Below the pieces are notes generated by a model. The model made no database searches, was not told the origin of the DNA, and was given only the letters and a program-made list of their open reading frames with translations. Source: VRUE01 sp963702955 (lineage in GTDB: Bacteria; Actinomycetota; Thermoleophilia; Solirubrobacterales; 70-9). From it: a stretch of DNA of 64,000 bases. The DNA lies in NCBI GenBank assembly GCA_963702955.1, contig OY969774.1:868001-932000 (forward strand). Direction: 5' to 3'. Made by a program: the position numbers and the translations under genes. Shown in pieces: positions 15,286-23,216 of the stretch. Position 1 is the stretch's first letter; every line of letters starts with the position of its first letter.

Positions 15286-17487
15286 TCAATTATTCTTGGC
15301 CATTGACAGGGGGATTCCCTCTCCCTCAGCCGGAAATCCTACAGATGCGTCCCGGCCGAGCGCAAGCAGCAGCTCCTCGGCGATGTGGGGGGCGAACGGC
15401 GAGAGGCTGCGACAGAGCAGCGCCAGCGCCTCGAGCAGGGCCTCGTAGTCGGCCCGGCCGAGCGCGCCGCGGCGCTTGACGATGCGCTTCTCGTAGTCCT
15501 GGATCCGCTCGAGCAGGCGGGTCACGTTGCGCACCGCCTTGTGCATCTGCAGCTGCTCGAGGTCGGCCGCGATCCGCTCCAGCCCGTTCTCGCACCATTT
15601 GCCCAGCCGCTCGCGGATGAAGGCGGTGTCCGCCGCGGCCTCCTCGTCATCGGGCGCCTCCGCCGCGGCCGCGATCCGCTCGTGCGTGTAGTCCCAGAGG
15701 CCGCCCAGGAAGCGCGAGGCGAAGCGCAGCGCGCCCTCGTTCCAGTTCAGCGCCTTGGCCGGCCCGGCCGCGTAGAGGATCGCCAACCGCACCGTGTCGG
15801 CGCCGTGCGCGGCGACCAGCTCGTCGGGATCGACGACGTTGCCCAGGTGCTTGCTCATCTTGCGCCCGTCGGCGACGACCATCTCGTGAAAGAGGCAGCC
15901 GGCGAAGGGCTCGCCGTCGGCGAGGAAGGAGAACGGGCCGATGTCGCGCAGCGCCTTCGTCACCACCCGCTGGTCGAAGACGAAGCCGCCGCTGTCGTTG
16001 CCGGCGACGAGCCGCTCGGCGGGCAGCCAACGTCGCAGATCAGGGTGGCTGAACATCTGCTCGGCGCGGGCCTCGGGCGGCACCGCGGCCGGCACCCAGA
16101 GCCAGAGGGCGTCGAAGTGGCAGTCGAGGGTGTCGGTCTCGCGGCGCGCGGGGCCGCCGCACCGGGGGCAGGACGCCTCGAGGAAGTCCGGCCGCTCGGC
16201 CAGCGGGTTCCCTTCGCCGGTCGGCTCGACGTCGCGCGGCAGCCGCACCGGCAGCTCCTCGGCCGGCACCGGAACGACTCCGCACTCCTCGCAGTGGACG
16301 ACCGGTATCGGCGTGCCCCAGTAGCGCTGGCGGGAGATCGAGAAGTCGTAGGCACGGTAGCGAGTCGCCTCGCGGGCCCCGGACACCGCCTGCGCGCCGT
16401 CACGGGCCTCCCCCGCCTCGATCCGGGGCACGCGGGCGGCGATCGCCTCGTCGGCCTCGTCGATGGAGGGGATGCCGAGCGCCGCGGTGGGCCCGTAGCG
16501 GGCGTCGACGATCGGCGAGACGAGGACGGGCAGATCCTCCCCCGCCGGGCCCGGGATCGAGTCCCCGGTGTCGATCAGCGGCACCGCCGAGGCGTCGCGG
16601 GCGCTGCGCTCCCAACCGCCGGAGCGAAGCTCGTCCAGACGCTCGGAGACCTCCGGCCCCGCCGCCCAGGCCTCGATCTCCGGGTGACGCGGGGAGAGCA
16701 GCACGAAGCGGGCGGCGAGGAGCGAGCCGGCGTGGGGGCTGAAGACGGTCAGCCCGCGGCCGTCCGCGGCCTCGAGGTCGAGCTCGACCCCGTCGCTGCG
16801 GCCGAGGATGTAGCGCTGCGTTTTCAGCGACAGCTCGTCCCAGTTATCGAGGCCGTCGAGATTGCGATCGTTCTCCTCGAGATAGGGCGCCACACCGAGG
16901 AACCAGGTCGGGCGACGGATCAGTCGCACCGGGTTGTGGCAGCGCCAGCAGCGGCCGTCCTCGACCTGGAGCGCGGCCAGCGTCGTCTGGCAGGTGTCGC
17001 ACCAGTCGACGGTGGCGTCGTCGCGGTAGATCAGCCCCGCCTCCAGCAGGGTGACGAACAACCACTGCGACCAGCGGTACTGATCCTCGTCGGAGCTGTA
17101 GAAGGCGCGGCCGTAGTCGAAGGAGAAGCCGAGGCGCCGCATCTGGGCCAGCATCCGCTCGCCGCAGCGCTCGACCCAGTCGGCCGGGCGGACGCCGCGC
17201 TCGATCGCGGCCATCTCGGCAGGCAGGCCGAAGGCGTCGAAGCCGAAGCCGAACAGCACCGCGTCGCCACGGGCGCGGCGGAATCGCGCGTAGGCGTCGC
17301 CGATCGCGTAGTCGCGGACGTGGCCCATGTGGAGGTTGCCCGAGGTGAAGGGACTGGAGGGCTTCACGTAGACCGCCGCCTGGCCGTCTGCCGGCGAGGG
17401 CGTCGCGAAGGCGTCGTCGTCAGCCCAGGCGGACTGCCTGGAGGCCTCGACCCCGGCCGCCTCGTATCGCGGTTTCTCGGTGCTCAT
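15286..17487 (-). CDS. LeuRS-like class I tRNA synthetase with degenerate editing site
   Basis: 733 aa, shorter than bacterial LeuRS (about 800-870). It has the class I signatures: HMGH within NLHMGHVRDYAIGDAYARF and a KMSKH variant of KMSKS (GRKMSKHLGNVVDP). There are zinc-type CxxC pairs and a C-terminal anticodon domain. The CP1 editing domain is present (RYILGRSDGVELDLE) but the threonine-rich TTRPDT motif is SPHAGS. The LeuRS stretch normally reading TFVDSSWYFLRY reads CHFDALWLWVPA, and the HAILHLLYSRFF region is also changed. The start at 17487 (MSTEKPRYEAAG) is preferred over an upstream in-frame start at 17604 with low-complexity sequence. It is either the only, highly divergent LeuRS or a paralog. 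Confidence 0.8.
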   Translation of the reverse strand: MSTEKPRYEAAGVEASRQSAWADDDAFATPSPADGQAAVYVKPSSPFTSGNLHMGHVRDYAIGDAYARFRRARGDAVLFGFGFDAFGLPAEMAAIERGVRPADWVERCGERMLAQMRRLGFSFDYGRAFYSSDEDQYRWSQWLFVTLLEAGLIYRDDATVDWCDTCQTTLAALQVEDGRCWRCHNPVRLIRRPTWFLGVAPYLEENDRNLDGLDNWDELSLKTQRYILGRSDGVELDLEAADGRGLTVFSPHAGSLLAARFVLLSPRHPEIEAWAAGPEVSERLDELRSGGWERSARDASAVPLIDTGDSIPGPAGEDLPVLVSPIVDARYGPTAALGIPSIDEADEAIAARVPRIEAGEARDGAQAVSGAREATRYRAYDFSISRQRYWGTPIPVVHCEECGVVPVPAEELPVRLPRDVEPTGEGNPLAERPDFLEASCPRCGGPARRETDTLDCHFDALWLWVPAAVPPEARAEQMFSHPDLRRWLPAERLVAGNDSGGFVFDQRVVTKALRDIGPFSFLADGEPFAGCLFHEMVVADGRKMSKHLGNVVDPDELVAAHGADTVRLAILYAAGPAKALNWNEGALRFASRFLGGLWDYTHERIAAAAEAPDDEEAAADTAFIRERLGKWCENGLERIAADLEQLQMHKAVRNVTRLLERIQDYEKRIVKRRGALGRADYEALLEALALLCRSLSPFAPHIAEELLLALGRDASVGFPAEGEGIPLSMAKNN

Positions 17488-17589
17488 CGCATCGCATAGT
17501 GCCACGGACCGTTGACCCTGGGGCGCCGGGGGCCTATGCTGCCGGCTAATGCTCAAGCACCTTGAAGCGGTGGAGGGAACGCCGAGGTG

Positions 17590-17603
17590 TGACAAAAGTG
17601 TCA
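17590..17603. promoter_or_regulatory. Short palindrome in the divergent promoter region
   Basis: TGACA, AAAG, TGTCA lies in the 267-base gap between the LeuRS-like gene and the 119-aa protein gene. Local A-rich sequence (17591-17620) is unusual for this genome and may hold promoters for both directions. Regulator unknown. Confidence 0.35.
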
Positions 17604-17754
17604 AAAGAGTGGAAAAAGTTTGCGGATCGGGGGTATTTGGGCCTTCGCCGTCCGGGCGCGGGCCTAGCTTCGTTCGTCAACAGAGATGAGGCGGCCCCGG
17701 CGACGCTTGCGACGTCCCGGGGCCCGGCCGAGACCTGAAGAGGAGGTCCCAACA

Positions 17755-18114
17755 ATGAGAGAGGGTACGAAAACGGCCCTGCTGGCAGAAGGGCCGCTGG
17801 ACGAAGAAATCGTCCAACGAGCGGTCGCCGCCGCCGAGGAGGCTCCGCTCAACGAGCGGGTCAGCGCCGGGCTGGAGGCGGTGATCGAAATTGCCGAGAC
17901 CGATCCCGCCGCCGTCCGGTTGGCCCTGGTCGCCCTGCGGGCAGATCACCGGGCGCTGGCTCAGGTGGAGAGATGCCTTGGCGGCAGCGCCAAGCGGGCG
18001 ATCTTCGGCCTCGGCGGGGCGATTCAGCTGGCCCTTTCGGAGCTGTCCTCGCCCAAGCCCGACCTGCGCGAGCGCCGGCCCGAGCTGTCGAGGTGGCTGG
18101 AAGGAGGTTGGTGA
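17755..18114 (+). CDS. Small helical protein of unknown function
   Basis: 119 aa, starting MREGTKTALLAEG after a strong AGGAGG. It is predicted all-helical and acidic in its first half, and carries an isolated GLGGAIQLALSEL segment. Not recognised. The in-frame extension back to 17686 is Arg/Pro-rich and lacks a ribosome site, so it is excluded. Converges on gtrA with a 12-base gap. Confidence 0.75.
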   Translation: MREGTKTALLAEGPLDEEIVQRAVAAAEEAPLNERVSAGLEAVIEIAETDPAAVRLALVALRADHRALAQVERCLGGSAKRAIFGLGGAIQLALSELSSPKPDLRERRPELSRWLEGGW

Positions 18115-18126
18115 GAGCGCCCTGGC

Positions 18127-18558
18127 TCAGCTGGCAAAGGTCCAGAGCTTGTTGCCGAGGAAGCTGAACGGCATCGCGACGGCGACGGCGATCGCCTGGG
18201 CGGCGATGTCGCCGAGCGAGGTGGCGTGGATCAACGCTTCGAGCACGACCAGGTTGACCGCCAGCGCCGCGACGCTGACCGCGAAGAAGCGCGCTGCTTG
18301 GAACGCCGGATGGTCCTCGCCCGGGCCGAAGGTCCAGTACCGGTTCCAGAGAAAGTTGTTGAAGACGGCGACGCAGAAGGCGCCGACCGCGGCCGGGGCA
18401 TGGTGCAAGCCGAGGTTGCCGGTCAGCACGGCGAAGACCGCGATGTTGATCGCGTAGCCCGAGCCGCCGACCAGCCCGAATTTGAGCAGCTGCCACCAGC
18501 TCGCCGGCCTGCGGGCGGCGGCGCCGATCCTGTACGCGAGTTCGGTGGGAGGGGTCAT
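18127..18558 (-). CDS. GtrA-family membrane protein
   Basis: 143 aa with four transmembrane segments. GtrA hallmarks are FGLVGGSGYAINIAVF at the start, the NFLWNRYWTF motif after helix 2 and the final FLGNKLWTF. Such proteins are thought to flip or handle polyprenyl-linked sugars for cell-surface glycosylation. That fits the GT39-like protein and mannosidase nearby. A frame to 19326 is a shadow of the lipoprotein gene. Confidence 0.9.
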   Translation of the reverse strand: MTPPTELAYRIGAAARRPASWWQLLKFGLVGGSGYAINIAVFAVLTGNLGLHHAPAAVGAFCVAVFNNFLWNRYWTFGPGEDHPAFQAARFFAVSVAALAVNLVVLEALIHATSLGDIAAQAIAVAVAMPFSFLGNKLWTFAS

Positions 18559-18603
18559 GTCTGCCGGGAGCTGGGGGCGGAAGGCACGTAGAGTTCCGCC
18601 GCG

Positions 18604-19233
18604 ATGAAACGCGGAACGGGTATTTTTGCAGTCCTGGCGGCGGCGGTGACCACGGCGGCTCTCGCCGGCTCCCTGTCGGGCTGCGGGGACAGCGGCGGGA
18701 ACCCTCAGCGAGCGGCGGCGCCGGGCGAACCGAGCGTCGAAGTGATCTCGCCGCGCAACGGCGCCCGGCAGTCGGGCCACGCGGTGGTCGTCAAGGTCAG
18801 GGTGCGGGACTTCGAACTGGCGCCACGGCGCTTCGGGCAGGAGCCGCAACTCGGCCAGGGCCACATCCGCTTCGCCCTCAACCGGGTGCCCGACTGCGTC
18901 GACCCGGCCAAGCTCCGCCGGGCGGAAAACAGCCCGGTCGGCCGTGGCCGCCTCGAAGGCGCCTCCTTCGACTTCCCCCGCTACTCGGGCCCCAACGGCG
19001 TGCTCGCCGAGCGGATCGGCTCCAGCGGCAGCTACTCCCCGGCCACCCGGCCGGAGATCTACTACCACGAACTGCCCCCCGGCTTCTACCGGCTGGTCGT
19101 CACCCTCGCCCTCGACAACGGGGCGACTACCCCGTATCACGCGGTGACCAACTTTCAGATCCTCTCCCACTACGGGCGGCCACCCTGCAGCGGTGGCAAG
19201 GTCTCGAGCGCGAAGGCCGCGGCCTTCGACTAG
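18604..19233 (+). CDS. Secreted lipoprotein of unknown function
   Basis: 209 aa with a signal peptide and lipobox LSGC (Cys about 27). The mature part has a beta-rich domain, VEVISPRNGARQSGHAVVVKVRV, that resembles an Ig-like or DUF4399-type fold, and a histidine in YYHELPPG. No enzyme motif is seen. A TAGAGT box 9 bases before the ATG suggests a nearly leaderless transcript. The last 107 bases overlap the glycosyltransferase gene on the other strand. Confidence 0.82.
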   Translation: MKRGTGIFAVLAAAVTTAALAGSLSGCGDSGGNPQRAAAPGEPSVEVISPRNGARQSGHAVVVKVRVRDFELAPRRFGQEPQLGQGHIRFALNRVPDCVDPAKLRRAENSPVGRGRLEGASFDFPRYSGPNGVLAERIGSSGSYSPATRPEIYYHELPPGFYRLVVTLALDNGATTPYHAVTNFQILSHYGRPPCSGGKVSSAKAAAFD

Positions 19234-20707
19234 AGCTGTCCGCCAACCTCGGCGGGCGGTCGAAAACGACACCGTTGCTGCCGAACCCGGTCGGCAGGTT
19301 GTGCAGGACATAGAAGGGCACCGCAACGGTGGTCGGCGACTCGTAGCGGATCAGGGTCAGGCGCTCCAGCCGGATCCGTTCGACCTGGTGGAAGGCCGGC
19401 GGCAGCCTCACCGGCAGCTTTTTCGCGACCGGCTTGCCGACTATGTCGATCTCGCGCAACGGAATCGTCCCGCTGTACAGGCGTTCGGCCTGGTCGTGGA
19501 GATAGAAGCGGAGCGGATCGGCGGCGAGTTTCCAGCCGACGATCGCCCGGGGCCCGGCGGGGGGGCCGAGCACTTCGGCCAGGCCGCGGAAGTCGGGGCG
19601 CTGCAGGTTGGCGGTGCGGGCGACGTACACCGCGTAGCCGAGCCAGTAGGCGCAGAGCAGGGTCGCGCAGACCAGGCCGAGACGCCGAGCGCGCCGGGAC
19701 GAGAAGCCGATCGCCACGACGACGGCAAGCGGCACCAGGGCCGGCAGCAGATTGCGCTCGACCACGTAGTCCTTGCCGGCGAAGGCCGCCAGGGCCGCCA
19801 GCAGCGCGACACCGAGCCCGACGGCAAGCGGAGGCAGCGCCCCCCGCCGCTCGCGTCCGGAGCCTCGCAGCGCGAGCAGCAGCAACGCGACGCCGATCAG
19901 CAGCACGGGGATCAGCGCGTAGCGCTCGCGTGGCGGCTCGGCGATCACGTGGCCGGTTTCCCCCGCCAGGAAGCTGACCCCGGTCTGGAAGAACCGGCCC
20001 GAGAGCGGCGTGGCGTCGATCCAGCCGATGTGGGCGGGGTTGACCTGGGCGGCGATCAGCGGCAGCAGGGCCGCGCCGACCAGGGCGACGGCGGCGACCG
20101 CCGGCAGCACCGCACGCCATCGCGAGCGCAGCTCGACCAGGAGCCAGGCGGCCTCGACCGCGATGGCGAAGACCGCGAAGTAGTGGCTGCAGAGGGCGCC
20201 GGCGGAGGCCAGGGTCCAGAGGGCCAGGTCGCCGCCGTTGCCGCTGCGCCTGGCGCGCAGGAAGAACAGCAGCGAGGCGGCGGCGAAGAAGACGAGCATC
20301 GCGTAGGAGCGGGTCTCCTGCGAGTACCAGATCAGCATCGGGTTGACGGCGACGATCGCCGCGCAGATCAGCCCGGCGCGGGCGCTCGCCGCTTCGCGGG
20401 CAGCCAGGAAGGCGAGCGGGATCGTCGCCGTTCCGAGCAGCGCCGAGAGCGAGCGCATCCCGACCTCGCCGCTGCCGAACGCCTTCGACCACGCCCAGGC
20501 GACGACGTAGTAGAGGGGCGGGTTCGACTCGCTGTTCTTGACCGCCCGCAACATGTCGGAGAAGCTGCCCGGGATCACCCGCGCCACGGTGATCACCTCG
20601 TCGTGGTGGTAGCTCTGCACGCCAAGACTGGCGAAGCGGACCGCCAGGCCGAGGCCGGTGAGGCCGGCGAGGGCCCATAGCACCGCCGACGGAGCGCGCT
20701 CGCTCAC
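19127..20707 (-). CDS. GT39/ArnT-like membrane glycosyltransferase
   Basis: 526 aa with about 10-12 transmembrane helices. An early SYHHDEVITVAR carries the Asp-Glu pair typical of GT-C enzymes in the first periplasmic loop, followed by PPLYYVVAW. Such enzymes use polyprenyl-phosphate sugars outside the membrane. The GTG start overlaps the stop of the GH92 gene (GTGA), so the two form a coupled pair. The Arg/Ser-rich last 40 residues overlap the lipoprotein gene and do not look like family sequence, so the true stop may have shifted. Confidence 0.85.
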   Translation of the reverse strand: MSERAPSAVLWALAGLTGLGLAVRFASLGVQSYHHDEVITVARVIPGSFSDMLRAVKNSESNPPLYYVVAWAWSKAFGSGEVGMRSLSALLGTATIPLAFLAAREAASARAGLICAAIVAVNPMLIWYSQETRSYAMLVFFAAASLLFFLRARRSGNGGDLALWTLASAGALCSHYFAVFAIAVEAAWLLVELRSRWRAVLPAVAAVALVGAALLPLIAAQVNPAHIGWIDATPLSGRFFQTGVSFLAGETGHVIAEPPRERYALIPVLLIGVALLLLALRGSGRERRGALPPLAVGLGVALLAALAAFAGKDYVVERNLLPALVPLAVVVAIGFSSRRARRLGLVCATLLCAYWLGYAVYVARTANLQRPDFRGLAEVLGPPAGPRAIVGWKLAADPLRFYLHDQAERLYSGTIPLREIDIVGKPVAKKLPVRLPPAFHQVERIRLERLTLIRYESPTTVAVPFYVLHNLPTGFGSNGVVFDRPPRLADSSSRRPRPSRSRPCHRCRVAARSGRGSESWSPRDTG

Positions 20708-23130
20708 GGTGCGCAGAACCCCTGCGGCATCGCCCGCCCCGGGCCGAAGGAGGGAGGCGCGGAAGCCGCGGAGGCCCCCCAGGCGCGGTTCGGCCGCCGG
20801 CCGAGGTCGAAGGAGAGGTCGGCGCCGCGCGCGAGCGTGCAGTAGCCGATCCAGGGCCGGCTGTAGGCATGGCCGTCGAGGCGCAACGAGCGGACGTAGG
20901 GGCTCGTCGCCGGGCTGTGCCGCCCGCGAGCTGCGGCGACGATCGTCGCCCGCCTGCCGTGCGGCAGCGCGATCCGGGCCCGGCCGAACAGCGGGCTGCC
21001 GATCGCCAGCATGCCGACGCCGGGCACCGCCGGGTAGAGCCCGAGCGCGCCGAACACGTACCAGGCGGAGAGCGTGCCGAGGTCGTCGTTGCCGGGGTAG
21101 CCGTCGGGGGAGGCGTCGTAGAGGGTCAGCAGCGCCCGGCGCACGGCAGCCTGCGTCTCGTAGGGCCGTCGCATCCAGTCATACAGCCACGGCGCCCCCA
21201 GGCTCGGCTCGTCCCCGAGCACCGCGTGGTCGGTGTGGGTGGCTCCGGCGCCGCCGTTGAGCTCGCGCAGGAAGTGACTCAACCTGGCCGCCGCCCGGCC
21301 GGGACCGCCGATCGCGGCGACCAGCCCCGCAGGGTCCTGCGGAACCATCCAGGTGTACTGGAACGAGTCCCCCTCGGCGAAGCCGGCGCCCTGCCGGTCG
21401 CTGTAGGGGGACGGGAAGGCGCCGCTTTCGAAGCGCGGCTCGATCAGGCCGCTGGAGGGATCGAGGAGGTTGCGCCAGTTCGCCGAGCGGGCCATGAAGG
21501 CGACGTACGTGGCCTGGTCGTGGCCCGATCGAGCCGCGAGCTGGGCGATCGCGAAGTCGTCGATCGCGTACTCGAGCGTGGTCGACGCCGAGGCCCAGAC
21601 CGAGTCCGGCGCGCCGTAGATCGAGTTCGCGTTGCGGCTGCGCGTGTCGAAGTCGAAGGGGACGTAGCCGAGCCGCAGGTACTGGGAGAGGCCCTGCCGC
21701 TCGAGGTATTCGCCGTTGGCGCTCTGGCAGGGTTCGCTCGCCCCCTTGACCATCGCCGCCAGGGCGGCCCCGGTGTCGAAGCCGCCGGCGCCGAAGGCCG
21801 CGGCGGAGGCGAGGATCGGGTCGGCCGAGTCGCCGACCATCGTCATGCTCTGGCCGTTCGCGTAGGACCAGCGCGGCAGGCAGCCGCTCTGTTCGGCGTC
21901 GGCGAGCAGCGAGCGCGCCATATCGCTCGCCCGCTTCGGCGCCAGGATCGAGAGCAGCTGGATCTCGCTGCGGTAGATGTCCCAGCCGGAGAAGTCGGCG
22001 TACTGGATGCGGTGGGGCGCGCGGTGCAGGAGCCCGTCCATCCCCGGATAGGCGCCGCCGACGTCGCTGAAGGTGCGCGGCGCGAGGAAGGCGTGGTAGA
22101 GCGCCGTGTAGAAGGTGTCGAGCAGGCCGCTCGGTCCGCCTGAGACCCTGATCCGCCCGAGCGAGCGGTTCCAGCTGCGCTCGGCGCTGCCCGCGACCGC
22201 CCCGAAGCCGGCCTTCGCGCTTTCGGCGGCGAGATTGGCCCGCGCGTCTTCGACGCTGACGAAGGAGAGGCCGACGTGGACCAGCACCTGGCGGTTCCCG
22301 CGCGTGTCGAAGGTCGCGTAGGCGCCCGCCTGGGCGGTGGTCTTCGGGTTGATTTCCGGCGACTGCGTTTCGCTCGCTTCGGTCGAGCCGGGACCGAGCC
22401 GACTGCCTTCCCAGGTCCCGTAGGCCTCGAAGGGGCGGTCGAAGACCGCGGCGATATAGACGTGGTAGCGGGGCCTCTGCCCGCAGAACAGGCCGCTCGA
22501 CGCGGCGGCGTCGATTTCCCGTCGCTGCGGATGGATCTGCACCTCCGCCAGGTCGTCGGCCTGGGCGCTGCCGCCGGCGTTGACGAGGATGCTCGCGTGT
22601 GGGTTGGGGCCGAAGGTGAAGCGCCCCACCCCGGTCCTGGTTGTCGCCGTCAATTCCGTCTCGATGTCGGGGCCATGGACCGGCTTCAGGCGTACCGCGT
22701 AGTAGCCCGGCCGTGCCTGCTCATTGGCGTGGGAGAAGCCGGGCTGGAGTTTCCCGAGCAGCAGGCTGGTGCCGGGCACGGCGGGCGAGGATTCCAGCGG
22801 CTCGGTCGTCGGTACGAACGGGAAGTCGCCGTAGAGCGAGCAGCCGGCGCCGCTCAGGTGGGTGAGGCTGAAGCCGCGCAGGTGGTGGTCGCGGTAGTCG
22901 TATCCGGCCCGCTGGTTGCGATCGGCCGGGGTCGTGTCGGGGCTCCACTGGACCATGCCGAAGGGCACGCTCGCACCGGGGAAGTTGTGGCCGCCGCCGA
23001 AGGTCCCGGGGCCCGGCCGGGTGCCGGCGAAGGGATCGACACGATCGGCAAATCCGGCCGCGTGCGCGCCGGAGGCAAGCGACCCGAGCAGGGCAAGGGC
23101 TATCGCGGTTGTGCTCGCGGCGCGGCGCAT
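20704..23130 (-). CDS. Secreted GH92 family alpha-mannosidase
   Basis: 808 aa. Signal peptide (ALALLGSLASGAHA), then VDPFAGTRPGPGTFGGGHNFPGA, a GH92 opening. Further family motifs are GFSLTHLSGAG, YADFSGWDIYRSE, and PGNDDLGTLSAWYVFGALGLYP near the end, which carries the calcium and catalytic acid/base region. GH92 enzymes are Ca2+-dependent exo-mannosidases, often alpha-1,2. Being coupled to a mannosyl-type GT-C protein suggests turnover or trimming of cell-surface glycans. That link is inference. Confidence 0.93.
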   Translation of the reverse strand: MRRAASTTAIALALLGSLASGAHAAGFADRVDPFAGTRPGPGTFGGGHNFPGASVPFGMVQWSPDTTPADRNQRAGYDYRDHHLRGFSLTHLSGAGCSLYGDFPFVPTTEPLESSPAVPGTSLLLGKLQPGFSHANEQARPGYYAVRLKPVHGPDIETELTATTRTGVGRFTFGPNPHASILVNAGGSAQADDLAEVQIHPQRREIDAAASSGLFCGQRPRYHVYIAAVFDRPFEAYGTWEGSRLGPGSTEASETQSPEINPKTTAQAGAYATFDTRGNRQVLVHVGLSFVSVEDARANLAAESAKAGFGAVAGSAERSWNRSLGRIRVSGGPSGLLDTFYTALYHAFLAPRTFSDVGGAYPGMDGLLHRAPHRIQYADFSGWDIYRSEIQLLSILAPKRASDMARSLLADAEQSGCLPRWSYANGQSMTMVGDSADPILASAAAFGAGGFDTGAALAAMVKGASEPCQSANGEYLERQGLSQYLRLGYVPFDFDTRSRNANSIYGAPDSVWASASTTLEYAIDDFAIAQLAARSGHDQATYVAFMARSANWRNLLDPSSGLIEPRFESGAFPSPYSDRQGAGFAEGDSFQYTWMVPQDPAGLVAAIGGPGRAAARLSHFLRELNGGAGATHTDHAVLGDEPSLGAPWLYDWMRRPYETQAAVRRALLTLYDASPDGYPGNDDLGTLSAWYVFGALGLYPAVPGVGMLAIGSPLFGRARIALPHGRRATIVAAARGRHSPATSPYVRSLRLDGHAYSRPWIGYCTLARGADLSFDLGRRPNRAWGASAASAPPSFGPGRAMPQGFCAP

Positions 23131-23204
23131 GCGGTGCGGAAAGCTAAGCAGGATGGTTAAAGGAGGCCCGAGCGCTGCAAGCCTGCGCCCTTTACTTCAC
23201 TTTG

Positions 23205-23210
23205 TATAGT
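23205..23210 (+). promoter_or_regulatory. Possible leaderless -10 box of the ABC exporter operon
   Basis: TATAGT followed by 6 bases and GTG (23217). It competes with a second reading: AAAGGAGG (23159-23166) placed 8 bases before an in-frame CTG at 23175. Confidence 0.45.
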
Positions 23211-23216
23211 GGCTCG

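Noticed and set aside
20704..20900. CRISPR array or tandem repeats in GC-rich stretches
   Set aside because: No regularly spaced repeats were found here or elsewhere in the window; local repetition is codon bias.
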